A stretch of 64,000 nucleotides of DNA from Sporomusa ovata DSM 2662 (lineage in GTDB: Bacteria > Bacillota > Negativicutes > Sporomusales > Sporomusaceae): positions 1 to 64,000 of the forward strand of contig NZ_ASXP01000003.1 in NCBI RefSeq assembly GCF_000445445.1, read 5' to 3'. A model generated the notes under the pieces. The model worked only from the letters and a program-made list of their open reading frames with translations. It ran no database searches and was not told the origin of the DNA. How positions within the stretch are numbered: the first letter of the stretch is position 1; each line of letters opens with the position of its first letter. Below are positions 1 through 7,571 of the stretch, one piece after another. The position numbers and the translations under genes are program-made.

Positions 1-184
<184 letters not shown>

Positions 185-490
185 AATCTGCCGTCTATGA
201 GCTTACAAACTTAAATACCATTGGCTGTCTTAATTAAAGTAGACAAACTACATTAACAGACGCACCAGGCACAAGTTCAAAGTCACATGTGACTACATTA
301 TATGAAGCCATTTGTTGGCTCTATAAATCAAATAAAAAATTGTTTAAAGTGCTCATTGAGCACTGCACATCTGGCTTTTTTGATGCATTACTTACATTGT
401 TCAGTTTTCAGGGAACGACGCACATAAATGCGCTAGTTACGGACGTATTAAAAACATAAATTTGCCCGAACATTTCGTCTGTTTGTGACG
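185..490 (-). other. 16S rRNA leader
   Basis: This stretch lies between the promoter and mature 16S. It has no credible ORF. It contains a perfect 14-bp palindrome at 281-294 and a small GTGCTC/GAGCAC hairpin near 340-354, plausible processing or antitermination elements. No individual site is assigned with confidence. Confidence 0.6.
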
Positions 491-497
491 GAATTTC

Positions 498-526
498 ATT
501 CTAGCATTTATCTTTCGTTATGTCAA
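498..526 (-). promoter_or_regulatory. rRNA operon promoter
   Basis: On the minus strand a perfect -35 TTGACA (521-526) is separated by exactly 17 bases from TAGAAT (498-503). Transcription would start near 491 and run about 300 nt of leader before the 16S gene. The near-consensus boxes fit a strong housekeeping rRNA promoter. Confidence 0.9.
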
Positions 527-633
527 TAAAATTATTCATACCAATTATTTCCGCCGATCACAGCGACTCTTATAGAATATCATTTTGCTTGCATCTTGTC
601 AACTGAAATTATGCAAAACACCTCTAACTTACT

Positions 634-683
634 TACAAAAGGAAATGGTCTAACCTCCTTTACAAAGGTTTAGACCATTTTGT
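634..683 (-). terminator. Terminator of the LctP-family permease gene
   Basis: Inverted repeat AAATGGTCTAACCT (643-656) and AGGTTTAGACCATTT (666-680), followed on the minus strand by a T-rich tract. It sits just downstream of the permease stop codon. Confidence 0.8.
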
Positions 684-704
684 CACTTTTTACTTTTTAA
701 AGAA

Positions 705-2294
705 TCAAACAGCTATCTTTAACAGCAGTAAAACAAAAAGCGAAGTAACCAACGTTATAATCAATGAAAATATGAAAGCGGTGCGAATAATCTGATTTTC
801 TTGTCCTAACTTATCAATCGAAGCCGCCGCATTTTGTAGTTTGGCTGGAGAGATTACACTTGCCAGGCCACCCCCAAAAGCCAGTCCGGCAGTAATAATA
901 ATTGACCCTAATAAAGTCATATCAAGGTTCTTCGCTGTTGTCAGCGTATATTTGGCAAACATAGCAATAGTTGATGCCTCACTGCCAGTAATAAATCCGC
1001 CGAACAACCCAATAAACGCTACGATAGCCCCGTATGTATCATGAAAATAGATAGCGGAGTAATCTGCCAACACCTTCACCATACTAGCTGTTTCAAACTG
1101 TCCTGTGGCCATACTGTAGCCAGACATATTCATGATTTCACCTATAGAAAAAAATATGGCCGCGGAAAAAACCGGTCTTGGAGCCCGTTTCCACCAGATA
1201 GTTAGAGTCTTTTTGATCTGTTGACTCGTAGGGCGAATAAATGGTATTGACATAATAGTACTGATAAATATCCATGTATAAGCATTCCACAATGCTCTCG
1301 TGTCAATTGCACTACCATTAGCCGTTATACCAGTAATCGGTAACTTTAGCGTTCTATATAAGAAATTAAAGATATCCTTTGGTATGTTTAAAATTAGAAT
1401 AAGAACGATCAATATAATCCAGGGAGTTAGCGCTCGCCACAAAGAATATTGATGTTCATACGCAATCTCCTCGGCAGTTAGTTTACTCTTATCAATTACA
1501 TTTTTGCCTGATAAAACCAGCAGCATTACCATGGCTATAATGACAGCAATACCACATAGCACCCCTGTAAGTACGACTAAATTATCATATTTATTAGTGA
1601 AATATGATACAATGCCAATGATCGTTCCGGTAATCAAGCAAGGAATTAAGCCTTCTTTGATTCCTTTCCATCGTCCTACAATCCAGAGCATACACAGTCC
1701 TATTAAGGTAGAAACTACTGGCAAAAACATGTAAAAAGCCATTCCCGCCTGTGCCAAACTAATCTCGTTTCCTTTACCGAAAAAGCTGTTGGCTACATCG
1801 ACAAACACAACAATTGGGGCACCTAAGAGTGCATAAGTACACAAAGAGTCGTACCCTATTGCAGGCAAAGCAATAGCAACCGTAGTTGAGTAACCCATCG
1901 CCAAAAGTATCGGTGGCAAGAGCGAAACCGGAGTTGCCCCAACTGATACCATTAAAGTACCAAATCCAATATTAATCAGCATAATTTGAATTCCCCGGTT
2001 TTCACTGGCTATTGTTTTGATAAAAATGATAATTCGCTTAAGCGCCCCTGTTTGTTCCATAAAAGCCATCTGTAACAAAGAAGTCGCTACAATAAGCGAA
2101 ACAGCAAATGATCTAATAAAACCTGCAACTGTCGAACGTAGTATTACTTCAATACTCGTCTGAAATACAAAATAAGCAACTACTGAAATCGCTAACCATC
2201 CTACAATGCCACTTACATCTGCTGCCTGTTTCCAAATGATCAGCATAGCCAAAATAACAACAATTGGCAACAGAGTGAATACTAAGGTCTCCAT
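705..2294 (-). CDS. LctP-family (lactate permease-like) transporter, divergent
   Basis: A 529-residue polytopic membrane protein with roughly a dozen hydrophobic segments. It resembles the lactate/glycolate permease family (LctP, TC 2.A.14) in length and in the TPVSLLPP, GYDSLCTYALLGAPIVVF and GGLASVISPAKLQNAA regions. It lacks the glycine-rich GIPIIVAGQ segment found in the canonical LctP at 18463, so the substrate may not be lactate. The start is placed at the ATG ending at 2294 because AAGGGG precedes it at good spacing; an upstream in-frame start has no such site. It lies behind a T-box leader with a likely Tyr specifier and also has its own promoter at 2359-2386, so control could be by amino acid supply, independent, or both. 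Family assignment is fairly secure; substrate is open. Confidence 0.8.
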   Translation of the reverse strand: METLVFTLLPIVVILAMLIIWKQAADVSGIVGWLAISVVAYFVFQTSIEVILRSTVAGFIRSFAVSLIVATSLLQMAFMEQTGALKRIIIFIKTIASENRGIQIMLINIGFGTLMVSVGATPVSLLPPILLAMGYSTTVAIALPAIGYDSLCTYALLGAPIVVFVDVANSFFGKGNEISLAQAGMAFYMFLPVVSTLIGLCMLWIVGRWKGIKEGLIPCLITGTIIGIVSYFTNKYDNLVVLTGVLCGIAVIIAMVMLLVLSGKNVIDKSKLTAEEIAYEHQYSLWRALTPWIILIVLILILNIPKDIFNFLYRTLKLPITGITANGSAIDTRALWNAYTWIFISTIMSIPFIRPTSQQIKKTLTIWWKRAPRPVFSAAIFFSIGEIMNMSGYSMATGQFETASMVKVLADYSAIYFHDTYGAIVAFIGLFGGFITGSEASTIAMFAKYTLTTAKNLDMTLLGSIIITAGLAFGGGLASVISPAKLQNAAASIDKLGQENQIIRTAFIFSLIITLVTSLFVLLLLKIAV

Positions 2295-2358
2295 TTTAAT
2301 CCCCTTCCTACTTTTGTAACATCCTAGCAACTTTCTGCAAAAATCCCTCCTAAAATGA

Positions 2359-2386
2359 AATATATGAAAGACCTGGCTTGTGTCAA
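2359..2386 (-). promoter_or_regulatory. Promoter between T-box and permease gene
   Basis: TTGACA (2381-2386), 16-base spacer, TATATT (2359-2364) on the minus strand, downstream of the T-box terminator. It would give a leader of about 58 nt and would bypass the T-box. Confidence 0.65.
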
Positions 2387-2454
2387 GTCCTTTAGGACGC
2401 CGGCAAAAGCCTTAGTCGTTCAATCCAGAGAAAGTTAACCTTTCTCTCTGGATA

Positions 2455-2800
2455 ATAAAAAACTCCCGTCCCTTAATTTAAAATAAGGGACGGGAGTATA
2501 TTCCCGCGATACCACCCTTGTAGAGTCATTAAACCGGATTGGTTATTGACTCCTCCTCTGCAGAGTACGGGCTAAGCACTAAGCTTACCGATACCCTCTT
2601 CACAATAACGGCGGAAGTTCCGGCCACGCCTACCAAGTTCAAAATTATACTAGTTGAACCTTTCAGCTAGCAACTCTGAGGTGTACTTCACGATTCAACT
2701 CCAGTCCGGGCTTTCACCAACCGCCGGCTCTCTACGCTGTAATTGAAAGCTACTCTCCTCTTCACAGTCTTTAGGATAGCTATGTAATCAATTGTAACAC
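2455..2800 (-). promoter_or_regulatory. T-box leader, probable Tyr (UAC) specifier
   Basis: The minus strand carries the T-box core AAGGGTGGTATCGCGGG (2504-2520), whose UGGU bulge would pair with a tRNA 3' end having discriminator A. A terminator follows at once: ACTCCCGTCCC pairs with GGGACGGGAGT over 2462-2498, then a T-run. Stem I is recognisable from GAGAGCC and GGTTGGTGAAAGCC. In the specifier loop the sequence is GAAG-TAC-ACCTC; anchoring on the following ACC gives UAC (Tyr). Anchoring on GAA would give GUA (Val), which is less likely because the next base would be a pyrimidine. The next gene downstream is an LctP-family permease, not an aminoacyl-tRNA synthetase. Confidence 0.9.
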
Positions 2801-2847
2801 TACTTTTATCTTATGCATTTTTCAGTCAAAAGCAGTATATTGAGTAT

Positions 2848-2876
2848 AATATAACAGTACAGATGTATTTTGTCAA
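2848..2876 (-). promoter_or_regulatory. Promoter of the T-box transcript
   Basis: TTGACA (2871-2876), a 17-base spacer and TATATT (2848-2853) on the minus strand, about 50 nt upstream of the T-box stem I. Confidence 0.8.
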
Positions 2877-2911
2877 GATTCTATGTTCTATAAACTTTCA
2901 GAGATTTCTCC

Positions 2912-3388
2912 CTAAAACGTGTTATGAGGCCTTCTTTCTGCTGGCTTTTCAATCCCCATATAATAATCTAAGCTGTATTTACCTGGGCCAATAAAAGCTG
3001 CGCCGAAAAAGCTTATCCCATCCTCCAGCGACTGTGATGCTTTCTGCAGACCTGTACCGCCAATCATCTGACTGGTGAAGGCTACTATCATATTGCTAAC
3101 CAGTAACAAACAAGCAGGACGATAAAATAGACCCATCGCAAAAAGCAGCCCGCCGCCAAACTCAGCAAAACTGGACATGAATCCCCAAAAAACCGGGGCA
3201 AAATCAATCCCAAAAGTCCCCATCGCCTTGCCAAGCCCTGACCATTTTGCAGTTCCACCGATAATCTTAGGCCAACCATGCCACATAAACATTCCACCTA
3301 AACCTAGACGGAATATAAGTAAGGCCAGGTCTCGATATCGAGAAAGTGCTTGCGCAAAATACCGTAATAATTGTTTCAATAAAATCAC
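2912..3388 (-). CDS. DoxX family membrane protein
   Basis: A 158-residue protein with four hydrophobic segments and DoxX family features: LIFRLGLGGMFMWHGWPK near the N terminus, then FAEFGGGLLFAMGLFYRPA, and a C-terminal segment ending in PGKYSLDYYMG. DoxX/DoxD-like proteins are small inner membrane proteins linked to redox or thiol stress in some bacteria; the function here is not known. The GTG ending at 3388 is very close to its AGAGGA site, so a TTG three codons further in (3379) is an equally plausible start. It lies with DUF1540 and reverse rubrerythrin genes on the same strand, which suggests a redox setting, but spacing does not prove an operon. Confidence 0.85.
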   Translation of the reverse strand: MILLKQLLRYFAQALSRYRDLALLIFRLGLGGMFMWHGWPKIIGGTAKWSGLGKAMGTFGIDFAPVFWGFMSSFAEFGGGLLFAMGLFYRPACLLLVSNMIVAFTSQMIGGTGLQKASQSLEDGISFFGAAFIGPGKYSLDYYMGIEKPAERRPHNTF

Positions 3389-3460
3389 GTCCTCTAAATC
3401 ATCGAATAAAACTTAATGATAAAACACCCATACAGGGCCCTTTTGCGATTCTGCTTCCAA

Positions 3461-3784
3461 TTAACTAACTCTATGTTTAAAACTATCGCACTCTGTTTGC
3501 GTGTGATATTCCACCTTGTCTCCACTAACCTGAATAGTATCTAACCTGCAAAGTTTGTTATCGTTATAGGTACAAGTCTCAACTGAGCATTTTAAACAAT
3601 CACAAGATCCAGAACTTAACACATTGCTGGTCAACTGAGAATAATGAAGCTTGTTCAAATAAGACCCACAGCAAGTATGACATTGCTCGGTAGCTGAATT
3701 ACCAACTATATCAACACAATTTGCATAACATATACTGGAATTATTATGTGAACAACCAGTAACCGTACAATTTATTTTTGCCAT
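3461..3784 (-). CDS. DUF1540 cysteine-rich protein (two copies of the domain)
   Basis: 107 residues with an unusually high cysteine count, arranged as two similar halves: an N-terminal INCTVTGCSHN unit and a C-terminal LKCSVETCTYND unit, each followed by further Cys residues and a charged tail. This matches DUF1540, small probably metal-binding proteins of Firmicutes and common in spore formers. The ATG ending at 3784 has an AGGAAAG ribosome binding site. It is 17 bp downstream of the reverse rubrerythrin stop codon, so cotranscription is likely. No enzymatic role can be inferred. Confidence 0.85.
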   Translation of the reverse strand: MAKINCTVTGCSHNNSSICYANCVDIVGNSATEQCHTCCGSYLNKLHYSQLTSNVLSSGSCDCLKCSVETCTYNDNKLCRLDTIQVSGDKVEYHTQTECDSFKHRVS

Positions 3785-3801
3785 CTTTCCTGCGCCCCCT
3801 T

Positions 3802-4344
3802 TTATTTAAAATATCTGTCAAGCAACCCCTTAAAAGCGCACCCATGCCGTGCTTCGTCCTTACACATTTCATGAACGGTATCATGGATGGCATCTAAATT
3901 GTGTTGTTTTGCTAATATAGCCAGTTGTTTTTTGCCATCACAGGCTCCATATTCAGCCTCGACTCTTGCACTTAGATTGGCTTTTGTATCGGCTACAACT
4001 ACCTCGCCCAACAGTTCCGCAAATTTCGCAGCATGCTCGGCTTCCTCAAATGCAATCCGCTTATAGGCTTCTGCCACCTCGGGGTATCCTTGCCTGTCTG
4101 CTTGACGTGACATGGCCAGATACATGCCCACTTCAGTACATTCACCCATAAAATTAGCCCTTAAACCTTCTACTATCTCTACCGGAACAGCTTGCATAAC
4201 CCCAATCCTGTGTTCATCTGCCCATGCCAGCTCTCCTGTCATTTCTTTAAACTTATCTTTGCTGGCTTTACAAACCGGGCATTTCTCCGGAGGCTCTTCT
4301 CCTTGATGAACATACCCGCAAATGGTGCACACAAATTTTTTCAT
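3802..4344 (-). CDS. Reverse rubrerythrin (rubredoxin domain followed by ferritin-like domain)
   Basis: A 180-residue protein. It opens with a rubredoxin-type iron site (CTICG and CPVC within the first 25 residues) and continues as a four-helix diiron domain with ExxH motifs (EEAEHAAKF and DEARHG). Rubredoxin before ferritin is the inverse of classical rubrerythrin and is typical of reverse rubrerythrins of clostridia and relatives, which reduce hydrogen peroxide and protect anaerobes from oxygen. The start is at the ATG ending at 4344, preceded by GGAGGA; an in-frame upstream ATG has no good site. The DUF1540 and DoxX genes follow on the same strand. Confidence 0.92.
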   Translation of the reverse strand: MKKFVCTICGYVHQGEEPPEKCPVCKASKDKFKEMTGELAWADEHRIGVMQAVPVEIVEGLRANFMGECTEVGMYLAMSRQADRQGYPEVAEAYKRIAFEEAEHAAKFAELLGEVVVADTKANLSARVEAEYGACDGKKQLAILAKQHNLDAIHDTVHEMCKDEARHGCAFKGLLDRYFK

Positions 4345-4429
4345 AAATTTCCTCCGTCTTATCCATAATGAAATCAACCTTTACGAATATAGTATTGGGA
4401 TTTTTTTTTATAATAATACCTTGAACTAT

Positions 4430-5695
4430 TCAAAACCGGCATTCATCCTGCGAAGAAAGACTACCTGACTTGACGTAAATCGGACAGGCCTGAACACGGA
4501 AAACCGATAAATGCCGGCTAAAATAAAAAGCACCCGCCAACGAGCATACGCCCCCTACCGCCAGTGTATAAACTACACCTATCTGGCTTGTCAAAAAGCC
4601 GGCAAGTAAACTGCCTATCGGCCCAATTCCCATCAATATCATCGTGTAAAAACTCATCACCCTGCCTCGCATTGAATCATCCACCATACACTGCAATAAG
4701 GTATTGCTGCCAACAACCTGGATCAAAAAACCAATGCCAAGGATAAACATCAGTACAGTAGATAACCATAGGCTCGCAGACAACATAAAACCAATTAGCC
4801 CAATTCCGATGGTAGTGGCGGCAACAACCAATAACTTCTCTAAGCCCTGAAATTCCGTTCTGGCAGCAATTGCAAGCGCTGCCAGCAGCGAACCACAACC
4901 GGAAACCGCCATCAAAAATCCCATAACTCCTGCACTGGAACCTAAATTTTTCGCTACAAACACTGGCAACAATACCGTATAAGGCATTGCGGTCAGACTA
5001 ATAATTCCCAACAATACCAGAATGTTGCGCAGTGGCAATTGTTTAAAGGTATATGCATAACCTTCTTTAAAATGCTCAAGTATATTATTATGGGACTGTT
5101 TGCTACTTACCGGTTTCAGTCGTAAGGCAACGAGCGATACAAGAGAAATACAGTAGCTGATAACATTAAGCCCAAAACAATAGCCTTCACCAATTAATGG
5201 AATAAGAATACCTGCAATCAATGGCCCCAGCAGTCTCGCCATATTATAAGTAACTGAATTTAAAGCAATGGCATTCTGTCGTTCTTCCTGAGTATCCATC
5301 ATCTCTACCGAAATAGCATGGCGCGCTGGCACGTCAAAAGCATTAACACAACCCAAAAACAGGCTTAAAAGCAAAATGTGCTCAATCCCAATCCTATCAT
5401 ATAAAGTAAGCCAAGCTAAAAGCGCAGCCTGCATCAGGCTAAGCAACTGAGTTACTATAAGCACCCCGCGTTTTCCGAATCGATCAAGCCATACACCAGC
5501 AAAGGGTGCCAACACAAAGTTTGGAATCTGCCCCATAAAAGCCACCCAACCCAACATAATTGCTGAATCAGTAAGACGATAACTTAGCCAGCTTAAAGCG
5601 ATATTTTGCATCCATGTTCCAATAACAGACAAGCCCTGACCTGTAAAAAAAATCTGGTAATTGCGATTATAAAGCGCCTTTACGATGTTTGCCAT
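4430..5695 (-). CDS. Major facilitator superfamily exporter (EntS/MFS_3-like)
   Basis: 421 residues with about twelve transmembrane segments. The N-terminal half has QGLSVIGTWMQNIALSWL and the loop motif GVWLDRFGKRGVLI (motif A region), and a later region reads RHAISVEMM, as in MFS_3 proteins related to EntS and to macrolide or siderophore exporters. The start ATG is preceded by GGGAGGG. The gene stands alone, divergent from the thioesterase gene at 5817, with no neighbour that defines the cargo. Drug or metabolite efflux is a family-level inference. Confidence 0.85.
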   Translation of the reverse strand: MANIVKALYNRNYQIFFTGQGLSVIGTWMQNIALSWLSYRLTDSAIMLGWVAFMGQIPNFVLAPFAGVWLDRFGKRGVLIVTQLLSLMQAALLAWLTLYDRIGIEHILLLSLFLGCVNAFDVPARHAISVEMMDTQEERQNAIALNSVTYNMARLLGPLIAGILIPLIGEGYCFGLNVISYCISLVSLVALRLKPVSSKQSHNNILEHFKEGYAYTFKQLPLRNILVLLGIISLTAMPYTVLLPVFVAKNLGSSAGVMGFLMAVSGCGSLLAALAIAARTEFQGLEKLLVVAATTIGIGLIGFMLSASLWLSTVLMFILGIGFLIQVVGSNTLLQCMVDDSMRGRVMSFYTMILMGIGPIGSLLAGFLTSQIGVVYTLAVGGVCSLAGAFYFSRHLSVFRVQACPIYVKSGSLSSQDECRF

Positions 5696-5816
5696 ATTCT
5701 TTCCCTCCCTAAGATACAGTCTTCGCGCTAAAAAAGGATTATCCTACCAAACTAAGCAGAACCAATTTTTGTAGCTTTGTGATACAATAATGTCATTACA
5801 TTCAGGGAGGTAAACT

Positions 5817-6233
5817 ATGACAGACCTATCGCTATTAAAAGATCATCTACATACTATATATTCCGAAAATCCCTTTGTGACATTGCTGCAAATGGAGATT
5901 GTTGAATTGGATACTGGCAAAGCTACCCTATTTATGCCAATAAAAACTAAACATACCAATTTTTATAATTCTGCACATGGTGGTGCACTGGCTGCTTTAG
6001 CCGATACCGCCATGGGGATGGCCTGTACCACTACTGGCAAAAAGGTAGTCACCCTTGATATGAACTTGAATTATATTCGTGATATCCCCTGCCAGGAGGC
6101 GCTCACTGCTGTCGGATTAATAATCCATAATGGCAGCAGAACCATTGTTGCAACAACAGATATTTTTAACAATACACATCAGTTAGTTGTTTCTGCCAGA
6201 GCCACTTTTTTTGTAACAGGTACCTTTTTCTAA
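5817..6233 (+). CDS. PaaI-family hotdog thioesterase
   Basis: 138 residues with the hotdog thioesterase signature NSAHGGALAALADTAMG around residues 43-60, where HGG and the following acidic residue belong to the active site of PaaI/4HBT-type enzymes. Such enzymes hydrolyse acyl-CoA thioesters, often phenylacetyl- or hydroxybenzoyl-CoA; the substrate cannot be told here. GGGAGG precedes the ATG at 5817. Length is typical for the family. It lies between two minus-strand genes as a single transcription unit. Confidence 0.9.
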   Translation: MTDLSLLKDHLHTIYSENPFVTLLQMEIVELDTGKATLFMPIKTKHTNFYNSAHGGALAALADTAMGMACTTTGKKVVTLDMNLNYIRDIPCQEALTAVGLIIHNGSRTIVATTDIFNNTHQLVVSARATFFVTGTFF

Positions 6234-6301
6234 AACAAGTTGATAATCGTTAAAGGTTCTGCAATCCAAAATGGACTGCAAAGCCTTACGAGTCAACAAG
6301 T

Positions 6302-6877
6302 TTACACGAAATAATCACTAATCCCTCGCGCTACCGCCCGCGCCATATCTCTTTGCCAAGCTGAGTCTGCCAGTTTTGCAGCTTCCTCAGGATTAGAAAT
6401 GAAAGCCATCTCCAGCAACACTGCCGGTGCATCCGTATAACGCAATATATAGAAATTCTGTTCCTTGTCCGGATCACCATCATCCCAATCAGCTCTAAGC
6501 TGTAGATCTGAAAAACTGGCTGTTATCTGATTTATAATGCAAGTTGCTAAACGGTCCCCATTCGTCTCGCCCAATGATGTATAAATCTCAGTCCCATTAG
6601 CCTGTTCACTGGCAGCTGAATTGCAATGTAGAGACACCACTAAGTCAGCACCCCAATTATTAGCCAATTCACACCTGTACTTCAAGCTATCAGTTTCTAC
6701 CTGTTCTGCCTTAGTTCTAGTCATCAAAACCTGGTAACCGGCAGCTACCAGATGCTTTTTCACCTGACTAGCAATGACTAAATTTATTATCGCCTCCTGC
6801 AACCCCATTTTACCATTAACTGCACCTGGATCAATATTCCCGCCTGCATGGCCGGGATCAAGACATATCTTAGCCAT
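6302..6877 (-). CDS. N-acetylmuramoyl-L-alanine amidase (Amidase_3, CwlD-like)
   Basis: 191 residues forming a single Amidase_3 domain. The expected zinc ligands and catalytic acid are visible: His in DPGHAG (residue 10), Glu in GLQEAI (residue 28), His in SLHCNS, and Glu in LLEMAF near the C terminus. The enzyme cleaves the bond between muramic acid and L-Ala in peptidoglycan. There is no clear signal peptide or cell wall binding repeat, so it resembles short spore-associated amidases such as CwlD more than autolysins; the exact role is an inference. It is preceded by AGGGGGGA. Confidence 0.9.
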   Translation of the reverse strand: MAKICLDPGHAGGNIDPGAVNGKMGLQEAIINLVIASQVKKHLVAAGYQVLMTRTKAEQVETDSLKYRCELANNWGADLVVSLHCNSAASEQANGTEIYTSLGETNGDRLATCIINQITASFSDLQLRADWDDGDPDKEQNFYILRYTDAPAVLLEMAFISNPEEAAKLADSAWQRDMARAVARGISDYFV

Positions 6878-6959
6878 TCTTCTCCCCCCTTTTTGTCATT
6901 TAATACACTATATTCAATGATTAACTATTTTTATCGATAATAATTAAAATATAAAAGAC

Positions 6960-6988
6960 TTTACTTTTCCCTTGTGTGATAGTATAAT
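6960..6988 (+). promoter_or_regulatory. Promoter of the zinc ribbon gene
   Basis: TTTACT (6960-6965), a 17-base spacer and TATAAT (6983-6988). It would give a leader of about 110 nt before the ATG at 7107. Confidence 0.65.
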
Positions 6989-7106
6989 AATAATTGTCCC
7001 TATAGGCGCAAGGAATATTTCCATTAGTCCTTCTCATTTAGAGAAGCCCAATGAGTAAATCTTCTAAAGTTAAGCCAGGGTAATCTTTATGAGGAGGTCA
7101 TATAAC

Positions 7107-7421
7107 ATGGCCGAAGACAAAACATTAACATGCCGCGATTGCGGCGCTGAGTTCGTATTCTCAGCATCCGAACAAGATTTCTTTGCAGAGAAAGGGTTCA
7201 CCAACGAACCTGGCCGCTGTCCGGAATGCCGTGCAGCTCGCAAACAACAAAACCGTGGTGGTTTTGGTGGTGGCCGCAACTCCAACTTCCAACAACGCGA
7301 AATGCATGACGTAACCTGCGCAGCTTGTGGTTGCCAAACTCAAGTGCCTTTCCGTCCAAGCAGTGATCGTCCTGTTTATTGCAGAGAGTGCTTTAGCCAA
7401 CAAAACAACAGACGCTACTAG
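7107..7421 (+). CDS. Small zinc ribbon protein (double CxxC modules)
   Basis: 104 residues with two zinc ribbon-like modules. The first has CRDCG near residue 9 and CPEC about 27 residues later; the second has CAACG and CREC near the C terminus. The modules are linked by a Gly/Asn/Arg-rich stretch (RGGFGGGRNSN). This organisation matches the probable zinc ribbon proteins annotated as zinc-binding or CxxC domain proteins in many anaerobes; RNA or DNA binding is plausible but unproven. GAGGAGGT precedes the ATG at 7107, which is preferred over an ATG six codons upstream. It has its own promoter and terminator and is monocistronic. Confidence 0.85.
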   Translation: MAEDKTLTCRDCGAEFVFSASEQDFFAEKGFTNEPGRCPECRAARKQQNRGGFGGGRNSNFQQREMHDVTCAACGCQTQVPFRPSSDRPVYCRECFSQQNNRRY

Positions 7422-7426
7422 GATAC

Positions 7427-7466
7427 AAACTCCTTTGCTTCTCGCAAAGGAGTTTCCTTATTTTTT
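7427..7466 (+). terminator. Terminator of the zinc ribbon gene
   Basis: AAACTCCTTTGC pairs with GCAAAGGAGTTT (7427-7454), followed by a T-rich run ending near 7466. Confidence 0.9.
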
Positions 7467-7519
7467 ACCCTAACAAAAGTTTTACTTTCTTAAATAACAT
7501 GATAAGAGTAACCTCCTAT

Positions 7520-7561
7520 CGGCTTGCGCCAAAACTCGGCGCAAGCCGTGTTTTCTCTTTT
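7520..7561 (+). terminator. Second strong hairpin between converging genes
   Basis: CGGCTTGCGCC and GGCGCAAGCCG form a perfect 11-bp stem (7520-7548) followed on the plus strand by TGTTTTCTCTTTT. It backs up the first terminator and also lies just past the stop codon of the converging minus-strand gene. Confidence 0.75.
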
Positions 7562-7571
7562 AATTGTTTAC

